Assembly (NCBI GenBank): GCA_022241785.1
Contig: JAKOMP010000027.1
Span: forward strand, 1 to 59,440
Length of the DNA stretch: 59,440 nt
From: Cyanocohniella sp. LLY
GTDB lineage: Bacteria; Cyanobacteriota; Cyanobacteriia; Cyanobacteriales; Nostocaceae
Direction: 5' to 3'
The translations under genes and the position numbers were made by a program. The number at the start of each line of letters is the position of its first letter. The first letter of the stretch is position 1. Below, piece after piece: positions 1 through 9,024 of this stretch. The notes under the pieces were generated by a model. It was not told the DNA's origin. It saw only the letters and a list, made by a program, of their open reading frames with translations, and ran no database searches.

Positions 1-564
1 CCAGCCTTTAAATATAACATAAAAGTAATTTTGCAAGAGGTCTATTATAAAGTATTATTTAAAATTCACGAAGGACTAGATAGTATAATTTTAATTCTCA
101 AACATCGCCTGAAAGCTAACCAGCAACGACCAGCCATTGAAGTTATCACTAATTATGGTGATTTGCCCCTCATAGAGTGTTTTCCTGGACAATTAAACCA
201 GGTATTTATGAATATCTTAGCAAATGCCATTGATGCCTTAAATGATTCTAATACAGGGCGGAGTTATGAAGACATCAAAGCTCATCCCAACCGCATTACT
301 ATTACAACTGTTAGCGAAAATAAACAAGTAAAAATTGCTATTGCAGATAATGGCAAGGGCATGAATGAAGAAATTAAACAAAAAATATTCGACCATTTAT
401 TTACTACAAAAACCGTCGGAAAAGGCATAGGGTTAGGACTGGCAATCGCTCGGCAAATTGTAGTAGAAAAACATGCTGGAAATATCGAAGTCAATTCGCA
501 ACTAGGAAAAGGATCTGAATTTGTTATCTGTATTCCCTACGGTAGCGAAGATGCTGAAATTTGA
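1..564 (+). CDS. Sensor histidine kinase, C-terminal part (5' end outside window)
   Basis: The reading frame is open from the first base, so this is the 3' end of a longer gene; about 187 residues are visible. They form the ATP-binding (HATPase_c) half of a two-component sensor kinase. The N-box is seen as NQVFMNILANAIDAL, the G1 box as DNGKGM, an FTTK segment follows, and the G2 box is GKGIGLGLAIARQIV. The protein ends about 25 residues after the usual end of the ATPase fold, so no receiver domain follows on this chain. Sensor domains and the phospho-accepting histidine lie upstream of the window, so the signal cannot be told. A transposase remnant follows in the same frame after the stop. 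Confidence 0.9.
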   Translation, partial: PAFKYNIKVILQEVYYKVLFKIHEGLDSIILILKHRLKANQQRPAIEVITNYGDLPLIECFPGQLNQVFMNILANAIDALNDSNTGRSYEDIKAHPNRITITTVSENKQVKIAIADNGKGMNEEIKQKIFDHLFTTKTVGKGIGLGLAIARQIVVEKHAGNIEVNSQLGKGSEFVICIPYGSEDAEI

Positions 565-627
565 ACAAGAAAAATCCTGATTTCTACAAGAAGTCCGATA
601 TATGATGCTTTTGGTATTTATATTCAA

Positions 628-1020
628 TATAAACCAATATTGTTCGTGATCATAACACAAAATAACTGGGCGATTGACACATATATACAAAAAGAAAAGC
701 CCAAAAGCATTTATAGAGAAGCCAAGGGTTTTTTAGGATTGAAAGAATATCAAGTCCGAGATAAAACCAGTCTCACGCGACATTTTATCTTGGTATTTTG
801 TGCCTATACTTTTGTTCTTTGGCATCAGTTGACTGGTGGTTTTAGACGTAGGTGGGCAACTAAACCGTTGAACTCTTTTACTGAGGCCTTAGAAGCCTTT
901 AGAACTGCTATTTCTTTTCGATTTGTTGTTCGCGTAGCGTGTGCTTTGCACATATGGTTGACTGTCAATCGTGACGTATTTGCCGCTCATAAAGCCAGGT
1001 TCGGCTTTATTTGGGCTTGA
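628..1020 (+). pseudogene. Decayed IS701/IS4-type transposase, C-terminal remnant
   Basis: About 125 residues of a transposase C-terminus are readable, including YREAKGFLGLKEYQVRD and FVLWHQLTGGFRRRWA, which I recognise from IS701-like (IS4 superfamily) elements of cyanobacteria. The N-terminal catalytic part is absent, and no credible start codon or ribosome binding site precedes the piece. Near the end the expected FRF-EWLTVNRD run is interrupted by about nine residues encoded by a short CGCGTAGCGT-type repeat (about 925-955). The fragment is therefore dead and has been entered by a second small repeat. The family name is from memory of sequence style. The exact 5' edge is uncertain. Confidence 0.75.
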
Positions 1021-1061
1021 TTTTTCTGGAAGTCCCGTTAAGGCTAAAAACTACAACTGGC

Positions 1062-1137
1062 GTAGGTTGGGTTGACTTCAGGAAACCCAACATCCTCAAG
1101 ACTTTGTTGGGTTGCGCTATCGCTTAACCCAACCTAC
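1062..1137. repeat. Small palindromic MITE-like repeat, copy 1
   Basis: The ends are inverted: GTAGGTTGGGTT on the left and AACCCAACCTAC on the right, with AAACCCAACAT and TGTTGGGTTGCG nested inside. Transcripts would fold into a long hairpin. A second, diverged copy lies in inverted orientation at 12819-12886. Confidence 0.8.
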
Positions 1138-1205
1138 TTTTTCTCTTAAGTGAACCGTATTGGGCTATTTGACGATTTCAAATGGTCTGCTTATTTACGC
1201 CGTTC

Positions 1206-1279
1206 TGTACTAGGGACTAGGGACTAGAAATTACTCTATCTAGCCTCTAATCTTTAACCTCTAGCCTCTAGCCTCTAAC
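1206..1279. repeat. Short tandem repeats (GGGACTA and CTAGCCT units)
   Basis: Two kinds of heptamer-like units stand side by side: AGGGACTAGGGACTAG at about 1212-1227, and repeated CTAGCCTCTA units at about 1239-1279, ending at the stop codon of the minus-strand gene. They resemble the short tandemly repeated sequences common between genes in Nostoc-type genomes. Nothing else is seen between the transposase remnant and the lipoprotein gene. Confidence 0.6.
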
Positions 1280-2581
1280 CTACGCCCGACTATTCCACTC
1301 TTGGGCTGCATCCTCTAAGGCTTTATCTACTGTTTTTTGCCCTAACATTGCTGCTTGCAAGTTCTCATAAATTGCTCTTTGTAATCTTTTTGAATCCCTC
1401 AAAGTTGGAGTTAATATTTCTGCTTGTTGTAGTTGGTTAGCACTAATAACTCTGGCCTTTTCTACTGTGGAAGCAGTTTCCGGGACATCTTTAAAGTAAC
1501 TATCAGCCAGGGCTTTTTTGGTAGATGGTAAAACATTTGCAGCCTTGGCGAAAGCTAGCTGGTTTTCGTCATTGGTGAGAAATAAAGCAAACTTCACCGC
1601 CGCATCTGGGTGTTTGCTGGCGCGGGGGATAACAACATTCATCACCGCAACGTTTTTCTTACCAGTATCACCAGTAAGTTGGGGTGCGATCGCCGAAGCT
1701 TTGGCAATTTGGGGAGCATTATTACCGATAGTTTTGAGAAACTCTGGCCCTGAAGCTAAAAATGCGGTTTGTCCAGATTGGTATAAATCAATTGCTTGGC
1801 GATGTCCCTGGGTTAAAGACTCTCTGGGAAGTAGTCCTTTTTTATACAAATCTACCCAATATTGAAATGCTGCTTTTCCTTGTGGGGAATTAAAAGCGGC
1901 TTTACCCTCAGCATCAACTAGCGTCACGCCCATTTGTACAAAGGATTCCAACACTTCACCGGAATCTTGCGGTGCAAATGTGACAAAAAATGCATATTTG
2001 CCTGTCTTATCTTTAATTTGTTGTGCTACCTCTGCTAATTCTCCGTAGGTTGTGGGTACATTAGTTATACCTGCCTGTTTTAATAAATCAGTGTTATAAA
2101 TGGTTAGCCGTGTGGTGAGGTACCAGGGAATACCAAAGCTCTTGCCGTTAAGCGTGCTGGCTTTCCAGATATTCGGTAGATAGGAGGAGCGTTCTTCATT
2201 TGAGAGTTTTGTATCCAGGTCTAACCAGGCATTTCGTCCTGCAAGTTGGGACGCAAAAACTGGATTTAGGTTCACTACATCGGGTGGCGTATTTGCGGAG
2301 ACAGCTGTTAAAATTTTGTTCTCCATTGCTGACCAGGGTACATCAACCCAGTTAACCTTTATACCTGAATTTTGATTTTCAAAATTTGTAATTAGATTTT
2401 GGAAGTAGTCAGTAAATTGAGGTTGGAGTTGCATAGTCCAAAACTCAACAGTTGCCTCTCCTGAAGCAGCTTGTTGTGTATTGGTACCAGTGTTTCCGGT
2501 ACTGCAACTTACCATCCAACTGGTCAATAAACCAATTAGGGCAAAAACCGCCAGTTGTTTGAATTTTCGCAATTGCATCAT
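1280..2581 (-). CDS. ABC transporter substrate-binding lipoprotein, sugar type (family 1)
   Basis: A 433-residue protein with a lipoprotein signal: a basic start, a hydrophobic stretch, then the lipobox MVSC with the acylated cysteine at about residue 26. The mature part fits family 1 solute-binding proteins (UgpB/MalE type), with EFWTMQ near the start, then NQNSGIKVNWVDVPW and ANTPPDVVNLNP. It should capture a sugar or polyol outside the cytoplasmic membrane and hand it to a permease. No permease or ATPase gene is adjacent, so the partner must be encoded elsewhere. It is divergent from pilM across 141 bp. An alternative ATG one codon inside makes no practical difference. The ligand cannot be read from sequence. 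Confidence 0.88.
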   Translation of the reverse strand: MMQLRKFKQLAVFALIGLLTSWMVSCSTGNTGTNTQQAASGEATVEFWTMQLQPQFTDYFQNLITNFENQNSGIKVNWVDVPWSAMENKILTAVSANTPPDVVNLNPVFASQLAGRNAWLDLDTKLSNEERSSYLPNIWKASTLNGKSFGIPWYLTTRLTIYNTDLLKQAGITNVPTTYGELAEVAQQIKDKTGKYAFFVTFAPQDSGEVLESFVQMGVTLVDAEGKAAFNSPQGKAAFQYWVDLYKKGLLPRESLTQGHRQAIDLYQSGQTAFLASGPEFLKTIGNNAPQIAKASAIAPQLTGDTGKKNVAVMNVVIPRASKHPDAAVKFALFLTNDENQLAFAKAANVLPSTKKALADSYFKDVPETASTVEKARVISANQLQQAEILTPTLRDSKRLQRAIYENLQAAMLGQKTVDKALEDAAQEWNSRA

Positions 2582-2722
2582 CTTACCAGTATTTTTACGC
2601 TTGATTGGGGTGAAAAAATTGTGCCAAATTGTCGAGATTATAGGCTAAATCAATTACTTAGTCCTCAGAACATTCTTTAGTATCATTTAAATTTTCCATT
2701 TAGCAGTCCAGCGGGCACAACT

Positions 2723-3829
2723 GTGGTGAAAAGCTTCAATAGTCTGTTCGGCAAATCAAATAAAGGGGTGGGCATCGAACTTGCACCGGAACGGGTGAAT
2801 GTAGTTCAGCTACGCAAGCAGCGCCAAGGCTTAAAATTAGAGTCCTTGACATCAGTAGAAGTTCCCGAAGGGGTAATAACTGATGGTCAAATTACCGACA
2901 CCCCAGCAATGGCGCAGTTAATTCAGCAGGCATTGGCTGAGAGTAAAATCAAGGTTTCTCGTGTTGCTACTGGTGTACCAGGACGAGATTCTATAGTCCG
3001 TCTCATACCTGTGCCAGCAGAGTTAGATGACAAGGAATTACGGGAAATGGTATTAAACCACGAAGCTGGTTTGTATTTACCTTATCCCCGTGAAGAAGCT
3101 GATGTAGATTATCAGAAACTTGGGTATTTTGTTGATGAAGATGGTATCGAAAAGGTACAGGTATTGCTAGTTGCCACTCGTAAGGAGGTGACAGATACCT
3201 ATCTTAGTACCTTTGAACAGGCAGGATTGCAAGTCGATATTTTAGAGATTAACAGTTTTGCTTTGATTCGGACAATCCGCGAACAACTGCGGCAATTCAG
3301 CCCCCAAGAGGCAGCGGTATTAGTTGACATTGAGTTCGACAGTACAGAAATAGCCATCGTCATTAACGGCGTACCGCAATTTTCGCGCACCGTACCTATA
3401 GGTACTTATCAAATGCAAATGGCCATGGCTAGGGCCATGAGTTTACCTACATCACGAGACATGGAACTGTTAATGGGAATGGTGATTACGCCAACTCCCA
3501 TCGATGGTGGACAAACCGGGGTGACTGATATCAATCCTGGGATGGCAGCTTTGTTGAGGGTTTTGGGAGAACTCACAGATGAGTTGCGTCGTTCTATCGA
3601 TTTTTACTTGAATCAAAGTGAAAACTTAGAAGTGGCGCAGATTTTCTTAGCTGGGCCGGGAGGCGGACTGCAACAACTGGATGAATTTTTCACTCAAAGA
3701 TTGAGCTTGCCAACTACCCAAATTGATCCTATTGGGTCTTTGTCCTTACAAGTTGATGAAGAACAGTATCCTATGGCAAAACGTTCTGGCTTAGGGATAG
3801 TACTTGGTCTAGGAATGCGGGGGGTGTAA
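2723..3829 (+). CDS. pilM: Type IV pilus assembly protein PilM
   Basis: A 368-residue actin-fold cytoplasmic protein of the type IV pilus machine. The first strand motif is GVGIELAPERVNVVQL, an EALYLPYP-like segment (EAGLYLPYP) follows, and the second phosphate-binding region reads AVLVDIEFDSTEIAIV. PilM recruits the N-terminus of PilN to the inner face of the membrane. Two GTG codons stand in tandem at 2723 and 2726; no ATG is available near the conserved start. It opens the order pilM-pilN-pilO-pilQ, with pilN starting 4 bp after the pilM stop, so co-transcription is very likely. In cyanobacteria this machine drives motility, DNA uptake and hormogonium gliding. Confidence 0.95.
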   Translation: MVKSFNSLFGKSNKGVGIELAPERVNVVQLRKQRQGLKLESLTSVEVPEGVITDGQITDTPAMAQLIQQALAESKIKVSRVATGVPGRDSIVRLIPVPAELDDKELREMVLNHEAGLYLPYPREEADVDYQKLGYFVDEDGIEKVQVLLVATRKEVTDTYLSTFEQAGLQVDILEINSFALIRTIREQLRQFSPQEAAVLVDIEFDSTEIAIVINGVPQFSRTVPIGTYQMQMAMARAMSLPTSRDMELLMGMVITPTPIDGGQTGVTDINPGMAALLRVLGELTDELRRSIDFYLNQSENLEVAQIFLAGPGGGLQQLDEFFTQRLSLPTTQIDPIGSLSLQVDEEQYPMAKRSGLGIVLGLGMRGV

Positions 3830-3833
3830 CAGA

Positions 3834-4604
3834 GTGTACAGTTTAGACGTTAATTTTCTTAAAGACCGCGTAAGTTACCAAAATACGCCCAAGAAAAGCT
3901 CAGGAATTAAACTGCCAACGGGGGATTTAACACCTGTATATATAGGGGTTGCCCTGGGCCTATGTTTTCCCGTTTTTGTTGGGGCTGGTTTGTGGTTTTT
4001 GCAAGCCAAAAATAGTCAGTTGGAGCAAGAAATAGCACAACTTGATCAAGAAAACAAGAGGTTAGAAACAGAAATTGGCAATATTAACAAAATCCGCGAA
4101 GAAACCAAAAAAGTCCAAGCGGAAACACAGGGTTTAGTTACAGTATTTGACCAGATTAGACCTTGGTCTGCCATGTTACAAGATTTGCGCGATCGCATAC
4201 CAGCCACAGTGCAAATTGAAAACGTCAAGCAACTCCCACCCACACCAGCAGTTGCCGGAAAACCAGCCGGTAGTAGGGCTGGAGGATTGGAGGTTACAGG
4301 ACTGGCTCGTTCTTTTAATGATGTCAATGATTTCTTGTTGACTCTCCAACAGTCTCAGTTCTTGAAATCCTCAGAAAGCAGAATTATCACCGCCACTTTA
4401 GTAGATGCACCAATACCACCAGGTGCTGGGCGCTCTAATAATGCTGTGCAAATTAAACTACCCCAAGTAGTTAGATACACTATTCAATCCAGTCTGAGCG
4501 ATGTTCCAGCTTCGGATTTAATTCGGGAGTTAGAGCAAAAAGGCACCATTGGATTAGTAACTCGAATTCGCAATATGCAACAAATAGGAGTCATTTCAAA
4601 ATGA
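3834..4604 (+). CDS. pilN: Type IV pilus inner-membrane protein PilN
   Basis: A 256-residue bitopic protein. A short cytoplasmic N-terminus (YSLDVNFLKDR, the cyanobacterial counterpart of the INLLPYR motif that binds PilM) is followed by one membrane helix at about residues 36-59, a coiled coil rich in E, Q and K to about 105, and a periplasmic ferredoxin-like domain. Its partners are PilM and PilO. The start is GTG at 3834, four bases after the pilM stop. Its last codon overlaps the pilO start (ATGA at 4601-4604), which implies translational coupling. Position in the operon confirms the name more strongly than sequence alone. Confidence 0.93.
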   Translation: MYSLDVNFLKDRVSYQNTPKKSSGIKLPTGDLTPVYIGVALGLCFPVFVGAGLWFLQAKNSQLEQEIAQLDQENKRLETEIGNINKIREETKKVQAETQGLVTVFDQIRPWSAMLQDLRDRIPATVQIENVKQLPPTPAVAGKPAGSRAGGLEVTGLARSFNDVNDFLLTLQQSQFLKSSESRIITATLVDAPIPPGAGRSNNAVQIKLPQVVRYTIQSSLSDVPASDLIRELEQKGTIGLVTRIRNMQQIGVISK

Positions 4605-5365
4605 CGCTTAGTGAAGATTTTAATTTTACGGAAGGCGGCGAATTTGGTGCCGAAGCACCAGCTTATCCCGTTGTTTTTGGTATTAGTTTTACACCCAAAA
4701 TTATCGGCATTTTAGTGGGTGTAGTAGGAATTGCTGGATCGGCGTATATGCTGATGAATATGGTAATGCCCGCTTGGGAAATTTATCAACAGCAGCAAGA
4801 AAAAAGTAACGATTTGCAAGGGCAAATTGAGCAAAAGAAAGCCAGTATTCAACAAATTGACAAAGTAAAAAATGAGCTAGCCCAGGCAAAGCAGCAAAGA
4901 ATCCAAGTTTTAAGTTTATTTTCTGATGAAAAAACTTTAGATACATTGCTACTAGATTTGAATCGCTTAGTTGAGTCTGGTAATGCTCAAGTTACGGCTA
5001 ATGCAGTCAGGGCAAAACTACAGAAATTTGTCCCATCTGCACAGCAAGCAGAAACCGTTAATGATGGCTCTCTCGGAGCAATAGTTGATGGCAAATTAAA
5101 ACGCAGTAGCGTTAATGTCGAAGTTGTTGGCACTTTTGAGCAAACGCAATCGATTATTCGCAATATCGAGCGTCTACAGCCTTTGCTCATAGTTAAAGAC
5201 TATCAGGCGAGATTAGCTCCCGAAGTTGCAACAGACCCATCAGGCGAAGAAGTGCGCCGAGTAGGGCCAGCACCTATTACTACATCTTTCCAACTAGAAG
5301 CATTAATGCCCTTGAATTCTGAGGAAGTAGCGGCGGCTGCGGAAGCAGAAACAGCCAAACAATAG
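4601..5365 (+). CDS. pilO: Type IV pilus inner-membrane protein PilO
   Basis: A 254-residue protein with one membrane helix at about residues 33-55 (IIGILVGVVGIAGSAY), a coiled coil at about 60-105 (EKSNDLQGQIEQKKASIQQ), and a periplasmic domain. It pairs with PilN to make the alignment complex that links the cytoplasmic motor platform to the outer-membrane secretin. The ATG overlaps the last codon of pilN. The C-terminus is alanine- and glutamate-rich. No pilP gene separates it from pilQ, as is normal in cyanobacteria. Confidence 0.93.
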   Translation: MTLSEDFNFTEGGEFGAEAPAYPVVFGISFTPKIIGILVGVVGIAGSAYMLMNMVMPAWEIYQQQQEKSNDLQGQIEQKKASIQQIDKVKNELAQAKQQRIQVLSLFSDEKTLDTLLLDLNRLVESGNAQVTANAVRAKLQKFVPSAQQAETVNDGSLGAIVDGKLKRSSVNVEVVGTFEQTQSIIRNIERLQPLLIVKDYQARLAPEVATDPSGEEVRRVGPAPITTSFQLEALMPLNSEEVAAAAEAETAKQ

Positions 5366-5564
5366 AAGTTATTTAATCATTTGTGTGGACACAGATTTTT
5401 AAGATGAGGTTGGGGGAAAATATTTTCATTTATCAAAGTGAATATCCTCCTTAGCACCTCTAAAATGGGAAGACTAAAAATAGCAAGTTGCAGATAGTAA
5501 TAATTACAACGCAGCTAGCCAAAAAAGTTCGTAAATTGGTGTTTTATATAGTGAGGAATGAACT
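5366..5564. other. Spacer between pilO and pilQ
   Basis: This 199-bp gap is wider than the other joints of the pil operon. It contains no gene that I can see. It could hold a second promoter for pilQ, but I cannot identify a convincing -10/-35 pair by eye. Confidence 0.4.
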
Positions 5565-7844
5565 GTGAAACAGCTTCACGGTAATAGTGTAATATTAGGT
5601 GCTGCCGCTTTTGTATTTCTAGCTGCTCAACCTGCTTGGGGACAAATTGCCCAAGTCACTGATGTCAAACTCAATCAAGTAAATGGTGGCGTTAGTGTTG
5701 TTTTAAAAACTTCTTCTGGGTCGCGCCCACAAATTTTTACCACACAAAGAGGTAATTCCTTAGTTGCAGATATTATTAATACGCAATTGCGTTTACCGCA
5801 AGGCAATAGTTTTCGCCAAGATAACCCGGCTGCGGGAATTGCCTCAGTTCAAGTTATGCAACTTGATGCTAATAGCGTTCGAGTAATGGTGACTGGTATT
5901 AATAGCATCCCCACAGGTCAGCCTTTGGTGCGAAAGTCAGATGAAATTACCCTCAGTTTTACGCCATCTGCAACTACTGCATCAACCCCAGCGCCGCCTA
6001 TGGCTGCCATAACTCCACCTGCTGCGGCTCCAGCCCAACCCACTCCTAATGTTCTAGTTCCTAACCCACAAGTCTCAATTGACGGTAGACCTGCGCTACC
6101 TGCTGGCCCCGGTCAACCTGTAAGCCAAGCGCCGCCTATGTTGCCTAGAGCTGTGGCCCCACCAGTGGGAGATATCGCTATTTCCGCTACAGATGCGTCT
6201 CCCAGCAGCATTGATTTAGGAACTCAAGAACGTGTACCCCGCTTGGTATTGAGAGATGCACCAGTCCGCGAGGTTTTATCGCTGCTAGCCCGTGCTGCTA
6301 ATTTAAATTTGGCTTATGTAGGCGGTGAGCAAGCTGCTGGTGCTGCTGGGGGTGAAGGTCAGGCAATTTCTCAAACCATTTCTTTAGATATAGAAAATGA
6401 GCCAGTGCAAGATGTATTTAATTACGTTTTGCGCCTCAGTGGTTTAGAAGCTAACCGCAGTAATCGCACGATTTTTGTGGGGCCTAGTTTACCCAACTCC
6501 ACCCGTGATGTAGTAATGCGTAGCTTGCGGCTGAATCAGGTAACTGTGGGAGTAGCCTTAAACTATTTAGTCGGTATGGGTGCAGAAAGTGCCGTCAGCC
6601 GTGAACGTCAAGTTACCAGTGTGAATGCTGTACCTGTGGGTGCTGGAGCTACTCCCATTACCCAAACGCAAACAACTACAGAAACCAGACTGGAAGTTCA
6701 ACGGGCTAATTTTACAGACTCAAAGCCTTTACTGAGAGGTTTACAAGCATTAGGAGATGAGCGCACTAATTCTCTGACTTTAATTGGCCCTCCTAGACAA
6801 GTTGAGATGGCAATGACTCAACTAAGTCAGCTTGATATCCGCCGTCGTCAAGTGGCAGTTAATGTAAGAATTATTGATGTTAACCTGTTGAACACCCAAG
6901 ACAATAACTCCAGTTTTTCCTTTGGAATTGGTAATAACTTCTTTACTAATGATGGTGGTGCTGCCACTTTGAATTTTGGTGGTGCTAGACCAGCCAGTGG
7001 CCCTGAAGTCCAAAATAATTTGACTGGTACACCTGTTACGCCTAATCCACTTCAAGACGGAAATATTTTTTTCAACTCAGACCCACCTAGAGCGGGAGTA
7101 AGTACTAATCCACTAGAACCTGGTATTACAGAAATCACTCCAGGTACTACTACAACTCCTCCAAGATTAACTTATGAACTTCCTAGCCTGTTCCAATTTC
7201 CTAAGCGTCTTCTAGCTACTTTGCAGGCCCAGGTTACAAATGGCAATGCTAAAATTTTGACTGACCCGACCTTAATTGTTCAAGAAGGTCAAACAGCTAA
7301 TGTAAACTTGACACAAGAAGTAGTAGGTAACATTACAAGAGAAATAGTTCGTGACTCGAACCTTGCTACAGAAACAATTTCGGCTGAAAAAGAGCAAGTA
7401 GGTTTAACTTTAGCTGTGAAAGTTGACCGAATTGACGATAACGGTTTTGTTTCTCTCTCAGTAGCTCCTGTAGTCAAAGCACCTGTAGCTCCAGCTAGCA
7501 TTAATGTTGGAGGTGGTGGTAGTCAACAAATATTCTTAGTATCCGAGCGCTCCCTAAATTCTGGTGTAGTTCGCCTACGAGATGGTCAGACACTGATTCT
7601 TTCAGGCATTATTCAAGATTCAGACAGAACAAGTGTCTCTAAGATACCCCTTTTGGGTGATCTGCCACTAATTGGTTCACTGTTTAGATCCACAAACAGA
7701 CAGAATCAGCGTAATGAGGTAATTGTATTACTCACGCCTCAAGTGATGGATGACTCTGAGAACTCGGCTTATGGCTATAACTACGCTCCTAGTCCAGAGG
7801 TGCGGCAAATGCTAGAGCGTCGTGGTTTGAGTGCGCCTAGATGA
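5565..7844 (+). CDS. pilQ: Type IV pilus secretin PilQ with AMIN domain
   Basis: A 759-residue outer-membrane secretin. A signal peptide (cut near the AQPAWGQ segment, about residue 26) precedes an AMIN domain at about 30-130, which binds peptidoglycan. A proline- and alanine-rich linker runs from about 135 to 200. A secretin N0-type domain starts at VPRLVLRDAPVREVLSLLAR, N-domains follow, and the C-terminal secretin pore carries LLATLQAQVTNGNAKIL and RDGQTLILSGIIQD and ends with VIVLLTPQVM. Pili pass through the ring it forms. A glycine/asparagine-rich insert at about 450-530 lies before the pore domain. The start codon is GTG. It completes the pilMNOQ set. Confidence 0.95.
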   Translation: MKQLHGNSVILGAAAFVFLAAQPAWGQIAQVTDVKLNQVNGGVSVVLKTSSGSRPQIFTTQRGNSLVADIINTQLRLPQGNSFRQDNPAAGIASVQVMQLDANSVRVMVTGINSIPTGQPLVRKSDEITLSFTPSATTASTPAPPMAAITPPAAAPAQPTPNVLVPNPQVSIDGRPALPAGPGQPVSQAPPMLPRAVAPPVGDIAISATDASPSSIDLGTQERVPRLVLRDAPVREVLSLLARAANLNLAYVGGEQAAGAAGGEGQAISQTISLDIENEPVQDVFNYVLRLSGLEANRSNRTIFVGPSLPNSTRDVVMRSLRLNQVTVGVALNYLVGMGAESAVSRERQVTSVNAVPVGAGATPITQTQTTTETRLEVQRANFTDSKPLLRGLQALGDERTNSLTLIGPPRQVEMAMTQLSQLDIRRRQVAVNVRIIDVNLLNTQDNNSSFSFGIGNNFFTNDGGAATLNFGGARPASGPEVQNNLTGTPVTPNPLQDGNIFFNSDPPRAGVSTNPLEPGITEITPGTTTTPPRLTYELPSLFQFPKRLLATLQAQVTNGNAKILTDPTLIVQEGQTANVNLTQEVVGNITREIVRDSNLATETISAEKEQVGLTLAVKVDRIDDNGFVSLSVAPVVKAPVAPASINVGGGGSQQIFLVSERSLNSGVVRLRDGQTLILSGIIQDSDRTSVSKIPLLGDLPLIGSLFRSTNRQNQRNEVIVLLTPQVMDDSENSAYGYNYAPSPEVRQMLERRGLSAPR

Positions 7845-7876
7845 TATTTTGTTGGATCTCAAGTTAGTCACTTAGG

Positions 7877-7911
7877 TTGGGAGTGGGGAGTAGGGAGTAG
7901 GGAATGGGATT
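7877..7911. repeat. GGGAGTN heptamer repeat
   Basis: Consecutive units of the form GGGAGTGG, GGAGTAG and GGAGTAGG follow the pilQ stop. The same heptamer family recurs at 10433-10465, 11262-11303 and 35799-35890. Confidence 0.75.
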
Positions 7912-7990
7912 CTTGTTGAATGCATTTTAGCGATACATCACTATACAAACCAACTCCGCCAGCTCGTACTCATAAAAATTCAGCTTTTCA

Positions 7991-8015
7991 AACCCGCAAA
8001 GGCGGGTTTTATTTT
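7991..8015 (+). terminator. Rho-independent-type hairpin
   Basis: The stem AACCCGC pairs with GCGGGTT across a four-base loop (AAAG) and is followed by TTATTTT. It lies downstream of pilQ and just ahead of the HigB-type gene, so it probably ends the pil transcript. Confidence 0.7.
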
Positions 8016-8048
8016 GTAAACTTATTGGAGAATCAATATAATCCTGGT

Positions 8049-8342
8049 ATGCGAATCATTGCCCGCAGCACTTTACGGCAATTTTGGGAAATACATGCAG
8101 ATGCAGAACAGCCCATGAAAGCTTGGTATGATGAAGCGTCTCGTGCAGAATGGAATAGTCCAACAGATATCAAAAGTACTTATCGCAACGCCAGCATTAT
8201 TGCTAATAACCGTGTTGTTTTTAATATTAAAGGCAATGATTACCGCTTAATTGTTCACGTTCGTTATGACATTAGAATTATTTTTATCCGCTTTGTAGGA
8301 ACGCATTCTGAATACGATAACGTAGACGCGACAACAATTTGA
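8049..8342 (+). CDS. higB: HigB-type toxin (RelE fold mRNA interferase)
   Basis: A 97-residue protein starting MRIIARSTLRQFWEIH, with WYDEASRAEW, NASIIANNRVVFNI and YRLIVHVRYD. These are the hallmarks of HigB toxins, which cleave mRNA on the ribosome. I chose the ATG at 8049 rather than an upstream ATG at 7920, because family members begin MRII and the extra 43 codons would run through the terminator hairpin. The HigA-like gene follows 10 bp later. Toxin-before-antitoxin order is typical of higBA. The activity is inferred from family, not shown. Confidence 0.85.
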   Translation: MRIIARSTLRQFWEIHADAEQPMKAWYDEASRAEWNSPTDIKSTYRNASIIANNRVVFNIKGNDYRLIVHVRYDIRIIFIRFVGTHSEYDNVDATTI

Positions 8343-8352
8343 GGTAACGTAT

Positions 8353-8733
8353 ATGCTCGAATCCCGTCCCATCCGAACTGAAGCTGATTATCGTGCTGCA
8401 CTTGATGAAATTGAAAGACTATTTGATGCAGAACCTAATACACCAGAGTGCGATCTGTTGGAAGTTTTAACGACACTAGTAGAAGCATACGAACAGCGAC
8501 ACTATCCAATTGATGCTCCAGAGCCAGTTGAGGCAATCTTATATTATCTCGAATCGCGTGGGCTGTCTTGGCACGATTTGGAGCCTGCTATTGGCAGTTA
8601 TGAAAAGGTAGGGGAGATTTTGAATCGTCAGCAACCGCTAACACTAGAGATGATTCGGCGGTTACATCAACAATTAGGGATTCCGGCGGAAGTGTTGATT
8701 CAACCCTACTCTTTAATGGAAAATTCAGCTTAA
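8353..8733 (+). CDS. higA: HigA-type antitoxin
   Basis: A 126-residue protein with an acidic N-terminal half (DEIERLFDAEPNTPECDLLEVL) and a C-terminal helix-turn-helix region (GLSWHDLEPAIGSYEKVGEIL, then LTLEMIRRLHQQLGIP). This is the architecture of HigA antitoxins that neutralise HigB and repress their own promoter. It begins 10 bp after the HigB-like gene. Compared with minimal HigA proteins (about 90-100 residues) it carries a longer N-terminal part, which is common in cyanobacterial members. Confidence 0.85.
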   Translation: MLESRPIRTEADYRAALDEIERLFDAEPNTPECDLLEVLTTLVEAYEQRHYPIDAPEPVEAILYYLESRGLSWHDLEPAIGSYEKVGEILNRQQPLTLEMIRRLHQQLGIPAEVLIQPYSLMENSA

Positions 8734-8793
8734 TTTTGTAATTTGTTGTATTAATTGGGTAAATAAAAAAATATTTAAGTAAAGAAAAAAGTG

Positions 8794-9024
8794 ATGACTA
8801 AAGCCACACTATTGAGTCGTATTACACAAAATCCAGGACAATGCGGAGGTCGCCCGTGTATTAGAGGAATGCGAATCCGGGTTAGTGATATTTTAGAGAT
8901 GCTAGCTGAAAATGTAAATTCAGAAGAAATTTTAGAAGATTTCCCTGATCTGGAGCCAGAAGACATACAAGCTTGTCTGTTATTTGCAGCAAGACGCACG
9001 GACTTTTCTCGGTTGACTGCATGA
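8794..9024 (+). CDS. DUF433 antitoxin-like protein
   Basis: A 76-residue DUF433 protein. It contains the signature RITQNPGQCGGRPCIRGMRIRV and the helical tail SEEILEDFPDLEPEDIQACLLFA, which form a small winged-helix-like fold. DUF433 genes are commonly paired with PIN-like DUF5615 toxins and are regarded as VapB-like antitoxins. I use the ATG at 8794; a GTG immediately before it (8791) is possible. The stop overlaps the start of the next gene (ATGA at 9021-9024), which indicates coupled translation. Confidence 0.85.
   Translation: MTKATLLSRITQNPGQCGGRPCIRGMRIRVSDILEMLAENVNSEEILEDFPDLEPEDIQACLLFAARRTDFSRLTA

Noticed and set aside
640-1020. Intact transposase gene
   Set aside because: Only the C-terminal part is present, without start or catalytic domain.
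7920-8048. Upstream extension of higB
   Set aside because: It would pass through a terminator-type hairpin and precede the conserved MRII start.
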